The notes under the pieces are model-generated. The model was not told the DNA's origin. It ran no database searches and saw nothing but the letters and a program-made list of their open reading frames with translations. The position numbers were made by a program, and so were the translations under genes. 64,000 bases of DNA from DATARH01 sp963789255 (GTDB lineage Bacteria > Pseudomonadota > Alphaproteobacteria > ATCC43930 > CGMCC-115725): positions 744,001 through 808,000 of the forward strand of contig CAWBJW010000001.1 in the NCBI GenBank assembly GCA_963789255.1, in the 5' to 3' direction. Positions within the stretch are counted from its first letter, which is position 1; each line of letters opens with the position of its first letter. Of this stretch, positions 8,661-16,755 are shown piece after piece.

Positions 8661-8768
8661 CTAACCGAAGAAGTTATTCCACGCCTTCTCGATGCGCTCA
8701 CGATTGAGGGCGGCCTTCGTTTGAATAGAAAAGAACCGAAAGCCGCCACTCCGAAAGACGGCCGGCAT
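8661..8768 (-). pseudogene. internally deleted DUF4160 gene
   Basis: The open frame of 35 residues begins MPAVFRSGGFRFF, matches the DUF4160 N-terminus, and ends in RIEKAWNNFFG, matching the family C-terminus. The central half (the usual PxHxH-containing part) is missing. In addition a base seems lost in the T run near 8733-8738, since the next frame reads the expected FYSNEG. A normal member has about 80 residues. Together with the DUF2442 remnant it forms a dead cassette. Confidence 0.55.
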
Positions 8769-8777
8769 TACCCGCCG

Positions 8778-9713
8778 CTATCCGCCCAAAATCGTCCCGA
8801 CCGCGATGTCGATCTCGGTGGATTTGACCTTGGCGCCGTCGCCGAGCCTGAGGCGCGAGACTTCGATGAACCCGCCCTGGGCGTGGATGCGCAGGCCCTC
8901 GGGCCCGGCCGAGACGACCTCGCCGAGCTTCCTGCCGCGCACCGCGCCGAAGGTCGGCGCCATGATCTTCTTCGCGTCGAACAGATAGAGCTTCTGCTCG
9001 TCCTCGCCCTGCTTGAAGGTGGTCCAGGCACCCGGCGCCGGGTTGCAGCCCCGGACCAGATCGTAGACGAAGTCGATGTGCGCTCCCCAGCTGATGCGCA
9101 ACTCGGCCGTGCGCACCCAGCCCTCATAGGTCGCCTCTTTCTCGTCCTGGGTCCATTCGGTGGCGCGGCCGGCGGTGACGAGGTCGGCGGCCTGCACCAG
9201 CGCCTCGACCCCCAATGGAAAGATCTTGTCGAAATAGAGCGAGGCGGCGGTGTCGTTGGGCCCGATCGCGCAGCGCTTCTGCAGGATGACCGGCCCTTCG
9301 TCGAGACCCGGAGTCGGGCGGAAGATGGTCAGCCCGGTCTCGCTGCGGCCGCGGATGATCGCCCAGGGGATCGATGCCGGCCCGCGATGCAATGGCAACA
9401 GCGAGGGGTGAAACTGGATCATTCCGCGCTTCGGGATGGCGCAGAATTCGGGCGGCGCGAAGAGCAGGACATAGGCCATGACCCCGATATCGGCGTCGAG
9501 CGCTTTCAGTGCCGCAAGCGCCTCCGGGTCGGAGTATTTCGCGAAGCGGTAGACCGGGATTTTCTTCTCCTCGGCCGCGGCGACCAGCGGGTCCGGGCGC
9601 GCGCCCGGCTTCTCCGGCGCCGCGAAGACGCCGGCAACCGTGTCGCCGCGCGCCACAAAGGCATCGAGCACGGCCTTGCCGAAAGCTTGCTGACCGACGA
9701 TTACGATGCGCAT
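8778..9713 (-). CDS. formyltransferase-fold enzyme related to the 10-formyl-THF hydrolase domain of ALDH1L
   Basis: The 311-residue protein has an N-terminal formyltransferase domain (MRIVIVGQQAFGKAVLDAF) with the motif FHPSLLPLHRGPASI around residue 105 and the catalytic Asp in PGLDEGPVIL around residue 140. A C-terminal Fmt-C-like domain starts near residue 205. The HPSLLP motif lacks the Asn two residues before His that is typical of methionyl-tRNA formyltransferase. This and the VFAAPEKPGARPD start resemble the hydrolase domain of 10-formyltetrahydrofolate dehydrogenase. It probably acts on 10-formyl-THF or a related formyl donor; the acceptor is unknown. ATG 9713 has an AGGGGG ribosome site. 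It lies 125 bases downstream of the AroQ-like gene on the same strand. Confidence 0.7.
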   Translation of the reverse strand: MRIVIVGQQAFGKAVLDAFVARGDTVAGVFAAPEKPGARPDPLVAAAEEKKIPVYRFAKYSDPEALAALKALDADIGVMAYVLLFAPPEFCAIPKRGMIQFHPSLLPLHRGPASIPWAIIRGRSETGLTIFRPTPGLDEGPVILQKRCAIGPNDTAASLYFDKIFPLGVEALVQAADLVTAGRATEWTQDEKEATYEGWVRTAELRISWGAHIDFVYDLVRGCNPAPGAWTTFKQGEDEQKLYLFDAKKIMAPTFGAVRGRKLGEVVSAGPEGLRIHAQGGFIEVSRLRLGDGAKVKSTEIDIAVGTILGG

Positions 9714-9838
9714 GCCGCCCCCTTCACGTTCCGATGACGCCGGTTTCGACAATAATCGGGCCGGCAGAGTTCCACGCGGGCCGCCTGGCGGCAAGCCCGT
9801 CAATGACGCGGCAATCAGCCGGCAGCGGTGCCGCGGCC

Positions 9839-10276
9839 TTATTTCTTTGCCTCCAGCAGGTCGCGGATGCCGCGCAGCGCGAGCTCGTAGCCGGCGACGC
9901 CGAAACCGGCGACGACGCCCTGGCTGACGGCGGCGGTCTGCGAGGCCGGACCGCGCCGGATCGGGTTCGAGATGTGGACCTCGATCGTCGGAAACTTGAC
10001 TTGCGAGATCGCCGCGACCAGCGCCGGGTAGCCGGTGCCGAACGCCGCCGGGTTGAAGATCGCAGCATCGACGCCGCGATCGGCCGCCTCGTAGATCTTG
10101 TTGACGATCTCGCCCTCGAGGTTGGAATGGAAGATCTCGACGTCGAGGCCGAGTTCCTTGGCATAACCGCGGATGCGCTCATCGTATTGCGGCAATGTCA
10201 TCGGACCGAAGATCTCGGTCTGCACCTTTCCCCGCATATTCATGCCGGCGCCGTGAATGACCAGGATTCGTGCCAT
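9839..10276 (-). CDS. AroQ-fold protein (type II dehydroquinase-like) lacking usual catalytic residues
   Basis: The 145-residue protein follows type II 3-dehydroquinate dehydratase along its whole length: SNLEGEIVNKI, FNPAAF, IEVHISNPIRR, GFGVAGYELAL. Alignment by eye shows that the flexible-loop Arg and Tyr become V and F (KVQTEIFG), the catalytic loop with His becomes FGTGYPAL, and the early Asn of NGPN becomes His. Only the Asn of FNPAA and the His of EVHISN remain. It may therefore not dehydrate dehydroquinate and could act on another substrate. AAGGAG precedes ATG 10276. It is upstream of, and probably cotranscribed with, the formyltransferase-fold gene. Confidence 0.7.
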   Translation of the reverse strand: MARILVIHGAGMNMRGKVQTEIFGPMTLPQYDERIRGYAKELGLDVEIFHSNLEGEIVNKIYEAADRGVDAAIFNPAAFGTGYPALVAAISQVKFPTIEVHISNPIRRGPASQTAAVSQGVVAGFGVAGYELALRGIRDLLEAKK

Positions 10277-10603
10277 GACGCTCTCCTTGCGATAGCCGGC
10301 TGTGCGATAGCTGGCGAAAATTTTCGCGCCCAGGTTAAGGGAAGGATTCGAGCGATGACAAGCCGGGAACGCTCGCCGGCTCCCCGCATCTGCCGCGCAG
10401 CTTCCGGCGGCGCTGGTCTGCGCCCTTCTGGATCACGGTTGCGCCGATGGCCCACGCCTCGTCCTATGCTTGTGCACCTGCCATCAGACCGTTGAATTCG
10501 CGGGCCTCTAATGCGGGAGGTGCGCATGACAGATTGATGACGTTGCCGTATCTTTGTGCATTCGCATGCGAAGCGATCGTGGGATTTCGAGGAGTTCTCT
10601 GCA
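10277..10603. other. divergent intergenic region, 327 bases
   Basis: It separates the minus-strand AroQ-like gene from the plus-strand TauD-like gene, so both promoters should be here. There is a short direct repeat (GCGATAGCCGGC / GCGATAGCTGGC) at about 10291-10316 close to the AroQ-like start. I see no coding frame, hairpin terminator or RNA gene. Confidence 0.4.
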
Positions 10604-11491
10604 ATGGCCGTGTCGATCCGCCAGATCCACCCGGTTTTCGTCGGCGAAGTCTCGGGGGTCGATCTGCGGGGTGCGCTGACGCGCGACGCGGTCGCCGCGA
10701 TTGAGGCCGGCATGGACCGTTACGCCGTCCTCGTGTTCCACGATCAGAACATCACCGACGAGCAGCAGATCGCGCTTACCCGCAACTTTGGCGAGATCGA
10801 GAACTCGGCCGGCGGCAACATCACCCGGCCGCACCAGAAGCGGCTCGACCCGTTGATCAACGACGTCTCCAATCTCGGTCAGGACAACCGGCCGCTGGCC
10901 CGCGACGATCGTCGTCGGCTGTTCAACCTCGGCAATCAGCTGTGGCATTCCGACAGTTCGTTTCGCGCAGTGCCGGCGAAATACTCGCTGCTGTCGGGAC
11001 GGGTCGTCGTCAGGAAGGGCGGCAATACCGAATTCGCCGACATGCGCGCCGCTTATGATGCGCTCGACGGCGAGACCAGCGAGATCGTCGAGGATCTGAT
11101 CTGCGAGCATTCGCTGATCTATTCGCGCGGCCTCTTGGGCTTCACCGAATTATCGGCCGAGGAACGGGCGATGTTCGCCCCGGTCCGCCAGCGCCTCGTC
11201 CGCACCCATCCGGTCAGCCGGCGCCGGTCGCTTTATCTCGCTTCGCATGCCGGCGGAATCGTCGGTTGGCCGATGCCCGAGGCGCGCGCTTTCCTGCGCG
11301 ATTTGACCGAGCACGCGACGCAGCCGCAATTCGTCTATGTCCACCAATGGCGGCAATACGATCTGGTGATCTGGGACAACCGCCAGACCATGCACCGGGT
11401 GCGCCGCTTCGACGAGCGAGAGGTCCGCGACATGCGGCGCACCACCGTTGCCGGCGATGCGCCGACCGTCGAGCAGGCCGCGGCGGCCTGA
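10604..11491 (+). CDS. TauD/TfdA-family Fe(II)/2-oxoglutarate dioxygenase
   Basis: The 295-residue member of the taurine/2,4-D dioxygenase family has the metal ligands HSD in LWHSDSSF (about residue 110) and the distal His in TMHRVRRF (about residue 265), followed by the 2-oxoglutarate-binding Arg of MRRTTVAGD. These enzymes hydroxylate small organic acids, sulfonates or aryloxyacetates. The substrate cannot be told from sequence; the lack of ssu/tau transport genes argues against taurine use. ATG 10604 has a GAGGAG site ten bases upstream; a GTG at 10556 is less likely. An MFS exporter follows after a repeat. Confidence 0.85.
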   Translation: MAVSIRQIHPVFVGEVSGVDLRGALTRDAVAAIEAGMDRYAVLVFHDQNITDEQQIALTRNFGEIENSAGGNITRPHQKRLDPLINDVSNLGQDNRPLARDDRRRLFNLGNQLWHSDSSFRAVPAKYSLLSGRVVVRKGGNTEFADMRAAYDALDGETSEIVEDLICEHSLIYSRGLLGFTELSAEERAMFAPVRQRLVRTHPVSRRRSLYLASHAGGIVGWPMPEARAFLRDLTEHATQPQFVYVHQWRQYDLVIWDNRQTMHRVRRFDEREVRDMRRTTVAGDAPTVEQAAAA

Positions 11492-11505
11492 AGGATTGCG
11501 CTTGA

Positions 11506-11600
11506 GCCACCCTCATCCCCCCATCGCCAGCGCGATGGACCTCACCCGAAGGCGAAGCCCGAGAGCGGGTGAGGGGAGGGAGCCGCCGGTCGGGAGGTGG
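11506..11600. repeat. family A-like palindromic repeat
   Basis: The gap between the TauD-like gene and the MFS gene holds GAGCCACCCTCATCCCCCC, an inner hairpin CATCGCCAGCGCGATG, and CTCACCC...GGGTGAGGGGAGGG as inverted arms. It resembles the other GC-rich palindromes of the window but is more divergent. Confidence 0.6.
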
Positions 11601-11623
11601 GCTTTGCATCGCGAGGGCGCGCG

Positions 11624-13174
11624 GTGAGGGGCGAGTCGTTCGCTCCGGTGCCCAACCGCGGCATGATCACGATTTCGATCATGTTGGCCAACATCATGCA
11701 GGGCATCGACAATACGATCCTCAACGTTGCCCTGCCGCACATCCAGGGCAGCCTGTCCGCCTCGCAGGACCAGATCGCCTGGGCGCTGACCTCGTATATC
11801 GTCTGCGCCGCGATCATGATGCCGCTGACCGGCTGGCTCGCCGGCCGGTTCGGCATCAAATATATCTTTCTGGCCTCGGTCATCTGCTTCACGATCGCCT
11901 CGGCGCTGTGCGGCATGGCCGAGAACCTTGGCGAGCTCGTCCTGTTTCGCGCCCTGCAGGGATTGGCCGGGGCCGGGCTCATCCCGCTGTCGCAGTCGAC
12001 GCTGTTGCAGATCAACCCGCCGGAGCGCCATGGCCAGGCCATGGCGGTGTTTGGCATCGGCACGATCCTCGGGCCGATCATGGGGCCGGCGCTCGGCGGC
12101 TGGCTTACCGAGGATTACAGCTGGCGCTGGGTGTTCTACATCAACCTGCCGGTCGGGGTGATGTGCACGCTGGGCATTCTGGCTTTCATCCGCCAGACCC
12201 GCCACGTGCATCGCGAGGCGTTCGATTTCGTCGGGTTTCTGACCTTGAGCCTGGGGATCGGCGCGTTGCAGCTGATGCTCGATCGCGGCGAGTTGAAGGA
12301 CTGGTTCCATTCCAGCGAAATCTGGATCGAGGCGGCAGTCGCCGGGCTCGGATTCTACCTGTTCGCGGTACACACGGCGACCACCGGCGAACGCTCGTTT
12401 CTCAACCGCGACCTGCTGAGAAGCCCGAATTTCCTGACCGGCACGGCGCTGATGTTCAGCGTCGGGCTGATCATGACCGGTACGCTCGCGCTGCTTCCGA
12501 CGATGCTGCAACAGCTGATGAATTATCCGGCGTTGACGACCGGGCTGATCACGACGCCGCGCGGCTTCGGCGTGATGGTCGCGATGTTGCTGGTCGCCCG
12601 GCTGGTCGGTCGCGTCGACAACCGGCTGATCATCCTGGTCGGCTTTCTGTTGACCGCGGTGTCGATGTGGCAGATGAGCCAATTCTCGCTGCAGATGGGC
12701 ATGGCGCCCGTCATCACCTCCGGGTTGCTGCAAGGTTTCGGCCTGGGCTGCACCTTCGTGCCGCTCAACATCATCGCCCTGTCGACCCTGCCGCGCCACA
12801 TCATGACCCAGGGCACGGCGATCCGCAGCCTGATGCGCAATCTTGGCGGCAGCATCGGCATCAGCATCCTGGTCGCGGCCTTGGCCGAGAACACCCAGAT
12901 CGTCCACGCGCGTCTGGTCGAGCCGCTGCGGCCGGACAACCCGCTCGTGCAGGGACCTTACCTGGCGCCGCCGTTCAGCCTCACGACGCCGGGCGGCATG
13001 GCGGCGCTCAACGCCGAGGTGACTCGGCAGGCCGCGATGGTCGCCTATATCGACGATTTCAAGCTGATGATGTTGATCGCGCTCGCTTCGCTGCCGCTGC
13101 TGCTCTTGCTGCACGAAGCACGCCGCAAGATTGTCCCGACCACTGCCGCCGCAACCGCGGCGGCTGACGATTAG
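11624..13174 (+). CDS. DHA2/EmrB-family MFS drug exporter
   Basis: The 516-residue integral membrane protein has about 14 hydrophobic helices. It carries the DHA2 signatures LANIMQGIDNTILNVALPHI in helix 1, the motif-A-like loop GWLAGRFGIKYIF, and the motif-C-like GIGTILGPIMGPALGGWL in helix 5, followed by the family's SWRWVFYINLPVG. Members export hydrophobic toxic compounds with the proton gradient, often with an EmrA-type adaptor, which is absent here. GTG 11624 is preferred because GAGGG lies seven bases upstream and the earlier GTG at 11597 falls in a repeat. Confidence 0.88.
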   Translation: MRGESFAPVPNRGMITISIMLANIMQGIDNTILNVALPHIQGSLSASQDQIAWALTSYIVCAAIMMPLTGWLAGRFGIKYIFLASVICFTIASALCGMAENLGELVLFRALQGLAGAGLIPLSQSTLLQINPPERHGQAMAVFGIGTILGPIMGPALGGWLTEDYSWRWVFYINLPVGVMCTLGILAFIRQTRHVHREAFDFVGFLTLSLGIGALQLMLDRGELKDWFHSSEIWIEAAVAGLGFYLFAVHTATTGERSFLNRDLLRSPNFLTGTALMFSVGLIMTGTLALLPTMLQQLMNYPALTTGLITTPRGFGVMVAMLLVARLVGRVDNRLIILVGFLLTAVSMWQMSQFSLQMGMAPVITSGLLQGFGLGCTFVPLNIIALSTLPRHIMTQGTAIRSLMRNLGGSIGISILVAALAENTQIVHARLVEPLRPDNPLVQGPYLAPPFSLTTPGGMAALNAEVTRQAAMVAYIDDFKLMMLIALASLPLLLLLHEARRKIVPTTAAATAAADD

Positions 13175-13246
13175 CGCAGGTTCTATTCACCTCTCGCCAA
13201 CGTCATCTGATCCAGGAATCACCGTCGGAGCGGTCAAGGGCTGAAG

Positions 13247-13360
13247 ATGATCGGCGTGATGTTGAGCGTGCTGATGCAGGTGACCTATTATTCCGGCGAC
13301 TGGGCTTTGGCTGCCGCGGTCGTTGTCGCCGTGACGATTGCGTTCTTCCCGCTTTTGTGA
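13247..13360 (+). CDS. possible 37-residue membrane peptide
   Basis: A short frame starts at ATG 13247, with AAGGG nine bases upstream, and ends with TGA at 13358-13360. The peptide is a Met/Val-rich hydrophobic N-terminus, a short polar turn (TYYSGDW), and a second hydrophobic segment ending in FFPLL, so it could form a small hairpin in the membrane. I know no family for it. It lies alone between the MFS gene and the transglycosylase gene. Confidence 0.35.
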   Translation: MIGVMLSVLMQVTYYSGDWALAAAVVVAVTIAFFPLL

Positions 13361-13400
13361 CAATAAAATAGTGGGGAAGAGTAGGAGCGGGGGCATAGTG

Positions 13401-14393
13401 ATGATGCCTTTCCGCCTGAGCCGCCGGGCCTTGCTCGCGGCGGCTCCGTTGCTGGCAGTCCCGCTGGGGGGCGGAACGGCGGCAGCGGCGGAAAGCGATT
13501 TTTACGATTTTCTCGCCGGAGTGCGCCGCGATGCGTATGCGCAACGCGTCCGGCTGGCGACGATCGATATCGCTTTCCGATATATCCAATACCTGCCGCA
13601 CGTCATCGAGCTCGACCGCCGGCAGCCCGAGCGCAGGATGACCTTTGACGAATACCTCGCCAAAGTCGTCACCCAGCAGCGCCTTGACGACGCGCGGCGC
13701 CATCTGGTCGACAACTGGGGGCTGCTGCAGCAGGTGCAGCGGCGGTTCTACGTCCAGCCGCGCTTCATCGTCGCGCTGTGGGGGGTTGAAAGCGATTTCG
13801 GGCGCACGATGGGCAGCTATTTGGTGCCGGCGGCGCTCGCGACGCTGGCCTATGACGGGCGACGCGGCAGCCTGTTTCGCGCCGAACTGATTGCGGCTTT
13901 GAAGATCCTCGACCAGGGCGATATCCGCATCGACAACATGGTCGGCTCGTGGGCCGGGGCGATGGGCCAGTGTCAGTTCATGCCCTCGACGTTTCTGAGC
14001 TACGCGGTCGATTTCGACCGCAACGGCCGCCGCGATATCTGGAGCGACCGCGCCGACGTCTTGGGCTCGATCGCCAATTACATCTCCCACCTCGGCTGGC
14101 ATGGCAACGAGGATTGGGGGCGCGAGGTGGTGTTGCCGCAAAATTTCGACACACGGCTTGCCGGGCTGGACAGTCGGCGCTCCATCATCGAATGGAACCG
14201 GCTCGGCGTGCGTCCGGTCGGCGCGGCGCCGTTTACCGGGCATGAGCCGTATGCCTCGCTCGTGCTGCCCGACGGCATTGGCGGCCCCGCGCTGCTCGTC
14301 TACGACAATTTCCGCACCATCAAGCGATGGAACAACTCCACCTATTTCGCCGTGGCGGTCGGCACCATCGCCGACAGCATCGGCCGCGGCTAG
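13401..14393 (+). CDS. lytic murein transglycosylase, MltB type
   Basis: The 330-residue periplasmic enzyme cleaves peptidoglycan glycan strands to 1,6-anhydro ends. An N-terminal signal with a twin-arginine-like SRRALL and a hydrophobic Ala/Leu core ends near AAAAE at residue 30. The SLT domain has the catalytic Glu in ALWGVESDFGRTMG (about residue 133) and the MltB-family GAMGQCQFMPSTF and WHGNEDWG motifs. ATG 13401 follows a TAGGAG site. There is no peptidoglycan-binding domain at the C-terminus. rlpA follows after 17 bases. Confidence 0.88.
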   Translation: MMPFRLSRRALLAAAPLLAVPLGGGTAAAAESDFYDFLAGVRRDAYAQRVRLATIDIAFRYIQYLPHVIELDRRQPERRMTFDEYLAKVVTQQRLDDARRHLVDNWGLLQQVQRRFYVQPRFIVALWGVESDFGRTMGSYLVPAALATLAYDGRRGSLFRAELIAALKILDQGDIRIDNMVGSWAGAMGQCQFMPSTFLSYAVDFDRNGRRDIWSDRADVLGSIANYISHLGWHGNEDWGREVVLPQNFDTRLAGLDSRRSIIEWNRLGVRPVGAAPFTGHEPYASLVLPDGIGGPALLVYDNFRTIKRWNNSTYFAVAVGTIADSIGRG

Positions 14394-14410
14394 GTCGAAC
14401 CGGCATCCCG

Positions 14411-15481
14411 ATGGGTGCGAATTCACGGGCGCGGAGTTTGTCGCTGATCCTCGCGATCGGCTTTGTCCTGGCCGGCTGCGCCTCGGGACCGCGGTTCGGC
14501 GATAATCGCCATGGACGCTATAAGGTCGGCCAGCCGCATTACACCGTGGCCCCCTATCAGGTCGGTGGCGTCTGGTACTACCCGAAAGTCGACTACCACT
14601 ACGATGAAACCGGCACCGCGTCGTGGTATGGCCCCGGCTTCGACCGGCAACCCACTGCGAACGGCGAGATCTACGACATGAACCAGTTGACTGCGGCGCA
14701 CAAAACCTTGCCGCTGCCGAGCATCGTCGAGGTGACCAACCTCCAGAACGGGCGGGCGCTGCGCCTGAGGGTCAACGATCGCGGGCCGTTCGTCGGCGAC
14801 CGGCTCATCGATGTGTCGCGCCGCTCCGCCCAGTTGCTCGGTTTCGAGACCGTCGGCACCGCGCCGGTGCGCGTCAGGGTCCTCAAGGACGCGAGCATCC
14901 AGGTGGCCGAAGCCGCGATGCACGGCAAACTCGCCCCGATTGCCGTCGCCCAGGCGGCGCCGGTCGTCCGCATGGCGCCGGCCGCCGCCGCGCCGCGCTT
15001 CGCGCCGCTTCCGGCAACGCAGGTCGCGGACGAGCCTCCCTCGCTGCAGGCGGAAGAGGTCGTTGCCGGGCCGATTCCGACGAAGGCCGAGCCGCCGGAA
15101 ACAGCGCCGCCGCGCGAACCGGCGCCGGCATCGCGGCCCACCTTGGCTGCGGCCTCCCATCGCTTCTGGCTGCCGCTGATCGCGCCGGCGCACGCCGAAA
15201 CCCTGCATGCGCGGTTCGCGCCGGCCCCGGCCCCGGCCCCGGCGCAGGACCGCGGCCGGATCTTCGTTCAGGCCGGCACGTTTGTCGTGCCGGCGAACGC
15301 GCGACGGGTGCGCGCCCGCATCGCCGCTCTGGGCAGAGCCGAAATCGTCCCGGCCAGGGTGCACGGTGCCGCTCTGTATCGGGTCAGACTTGGTCCCGTG
15401 GCGAGCGAAGCCGATGCACGGCGCTTGCTGCGCGAGGTGGCCGATCGCGGCTACCCCGGCGCGCGCGTGGTCGGCGAGTGA
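14411..15481 (+). CDS. rlpA: RlpA-type septal ring lytic transglycosylase lipoprotein
   Basis: The 356-residue protein has a lipoprotein signal with lipobox LAGC (Cys about residue 22), then a double-psi beta-barrel domain (GTASWYGPGFDRQPTANGE; VNDRGPF; IDVSRRSA) and, after a long Ala/Pro-rich linker, a C-terminal SPOR domain from about residue 280 (IFVQAGTF, YRVRLGPV). RlpA cleaves denuded glycan at the division septum, and SPOR domains bind that glycan. The linker is longer than average. Its position before dac, tmk, holB and metG is conserved in alphaproteobacteria. Confidence 0.9.
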   Translation: MGANSRARSLSLILAIGFVLAGCASGPRFGDNRHGRYKVGQPHYTVAPYQVGGVWYYPKVDYHYDETGTASWYGPGFDRQPTANGEIYDMNQLTAAHKTLPLPSIVEVTNLQNGRALRLRVNDRGPFVGDRLIDVSRRSAQLLGFETVGTAPVRVRVLKDASIQVAEAAMHGKLAPIAVAQAAPVVRMAPAAAAPRFAPLPATQVADEPPSLQAEEVVAGPIPTKAEPPETAPPREPAPASRPTLAAASHRFWLPLIAPAHAETLHARFAPAPAPAPAQDRGRIFVQAGTFVVPANARRVRARIAALGRAEIVPARVHGAALYRVRLGPVASEADARRLLREVADRGYPGARVVGE

Positions 15482-15522
15482 CCGGGCGAGGTAGCACATC
15501 CGGCCGGAAGTGCGAGGGTCCG

Positions 15523-16755
15523 ATGAGATTGCGCTGGCTCCGATCGGTTGCGGGCATCGCGGTGCTGGCTCTGGCGGCGCTCGTCGCCCTGCCCGGCGCG
15601 TCCCTCGCGGCGACGGGCAAAACGAAGGCCGCTTCGGCCACACCGAGCGCGAAGGCCGTGCCGGCGCCGGTCCAGTCGACCGCCGGCCCGGTCGACACCG
15701 AGGCGGCGCATGCGCTGATCATCGAGGCCGACACCGGCGCGGTGCTGCTCGACAAGGGCGCCGACCACCGCATCCCGACCGCCTCGCTGTCGAAGATGAT
15801 GACCGCCTATGTCGTCTTCGGCATGCTGAAGGAGGGCAAGGCAAAGCTGACCGATGAACTGCCGGTCAGCGAGACCGCCTGGCACACCGGCGGCTCCAAG
15901 ATGTTTGTGCCGCTCGGCGGCCGGGTCTCGATCGACGATCTGCTGCAGGGCATGATCGTGCAGTCGGGCAATGACGCGTGCATCGTGCTCGCCCAGGGGC
16001 TGGCCGGCAGTCAGGCCGCCTTTGTCGATCTGATGAACCAAAAGGCCAAGGAAATCGGCCTCGCCAACAGCCATTTCGCCGATGTCGATGGGCTGCCCGA
16101 CCCCGGCCACTATATGACTGCGCGCGATCTTGCGACCCTGGCGATGCGGATCATTACGGATTTTCCCGAGTATTACCACTACTTCTCGCAGAAGGACTTC
16201 ACGTTCGACAACATCAAGCAGGGCAACCGCAATCCGCTGCTCTACAAGGATCTCGGCGCCGACGGGCTGAAGACCGGGCATACCGAGGAATCGGGCTACA
16301 GCCTCGTGGTTTCGGTGCATCGCGGCGATCGGCGGGTCATCATCGTCCTCAGCGGCCTGCCGACAATGAAGTCGCGGGCGGAGGAGGGCGAACGGCTGGC
16401 CGATTGGGCGTTCCGCGAGTACAACGACTACAAGCTGTTCAGTGCAGGCGAAAAGGTCGATGATGCCGAAGTCTGGCTCGGCACCAAGGCGAGGGTGCCG
16501 CTGACGGTCGCCAAGGAGCTTGTCGTCACCCTGCCGCGCAAATCGCGCAAGGACATGAAAGTGACCGTTGCCTACGACAGTCCGGTACCGGCACCGGTTC
16601 GGAAAGGCCAGGAAATCGGCAAGGTCATCGTCACCGCGCCGGGTGTCGCGCCGGTTGAGGCGCCGCTGTTCGCAGCCGCCGGCGTCGACCGCATCGGCGC
16701 CTTCGGGCGGATGGCGATGGTCGCCGCCCACCTGGTCTGGGGCAACCGGCACTGA
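15523..16755 (+). CDS. D-alanyl-D-alanine carboxypeptidase (class A, DacA/C/D type)
   Basis: The 410-residue low-molecular-weight penicillin-binding protein trims the terminal D-Ala from peptidoglycan pentapeptides. After a signal peptide (cleavage near residue 29, SLAATG) it shows the active-site tetrad SLSK, the SGN triad in IVQSGNDA, and KTGHTEESGY. The C-terminal PBP5-like beta domain follows, ending in a short hydrophobic/amphipathic anchor. Its stop codon TGA (16753-16755) overlaps the apparent CTG start of tmk. Confidence 0.92.
   Translation: MRLRWLRSVAGIAVLALAALVALPGASLAATGKTKAASATPSAKAVPAPVQSTAGPVDTEAAHALIIEADTGAVLLDKGADHRIPTASLSKMMTAYVVFGMLKEGKAKLTDELPVSETAWHTGGSKMFVPLGGRVSIDDLLQGMIVQSGNDACIVLAQGLAGSQAAFVDLMNQKAKEIGLANSHFADVDGLPDPGHYMTARDLATLAMRIITDFPEYYHYFSQKDFTFDNIKQGNRNPLLYKDLGADGLKTGHTEESGYSLVVSVHRGDRRVIIVLSGLPTMKSRAEEGERLADWAFREYNDYKLFSAGEKVDDAEVWLGTKARVPLTVAKELVVTLPRKSRKDMKVTVAYDSPVPAPVRKGQEIGKVIVTAPGVAPVEAPLFAAAGVDRIGAFGRMAMVAAHLVWGNRH

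Noticed and set aside
11513..13114. A 533-codon minus-strand frame opposite the MFS gene
   Set aside because: Gln/Arg/His-rich reverse frame of a well-supported 14-helix transporter.
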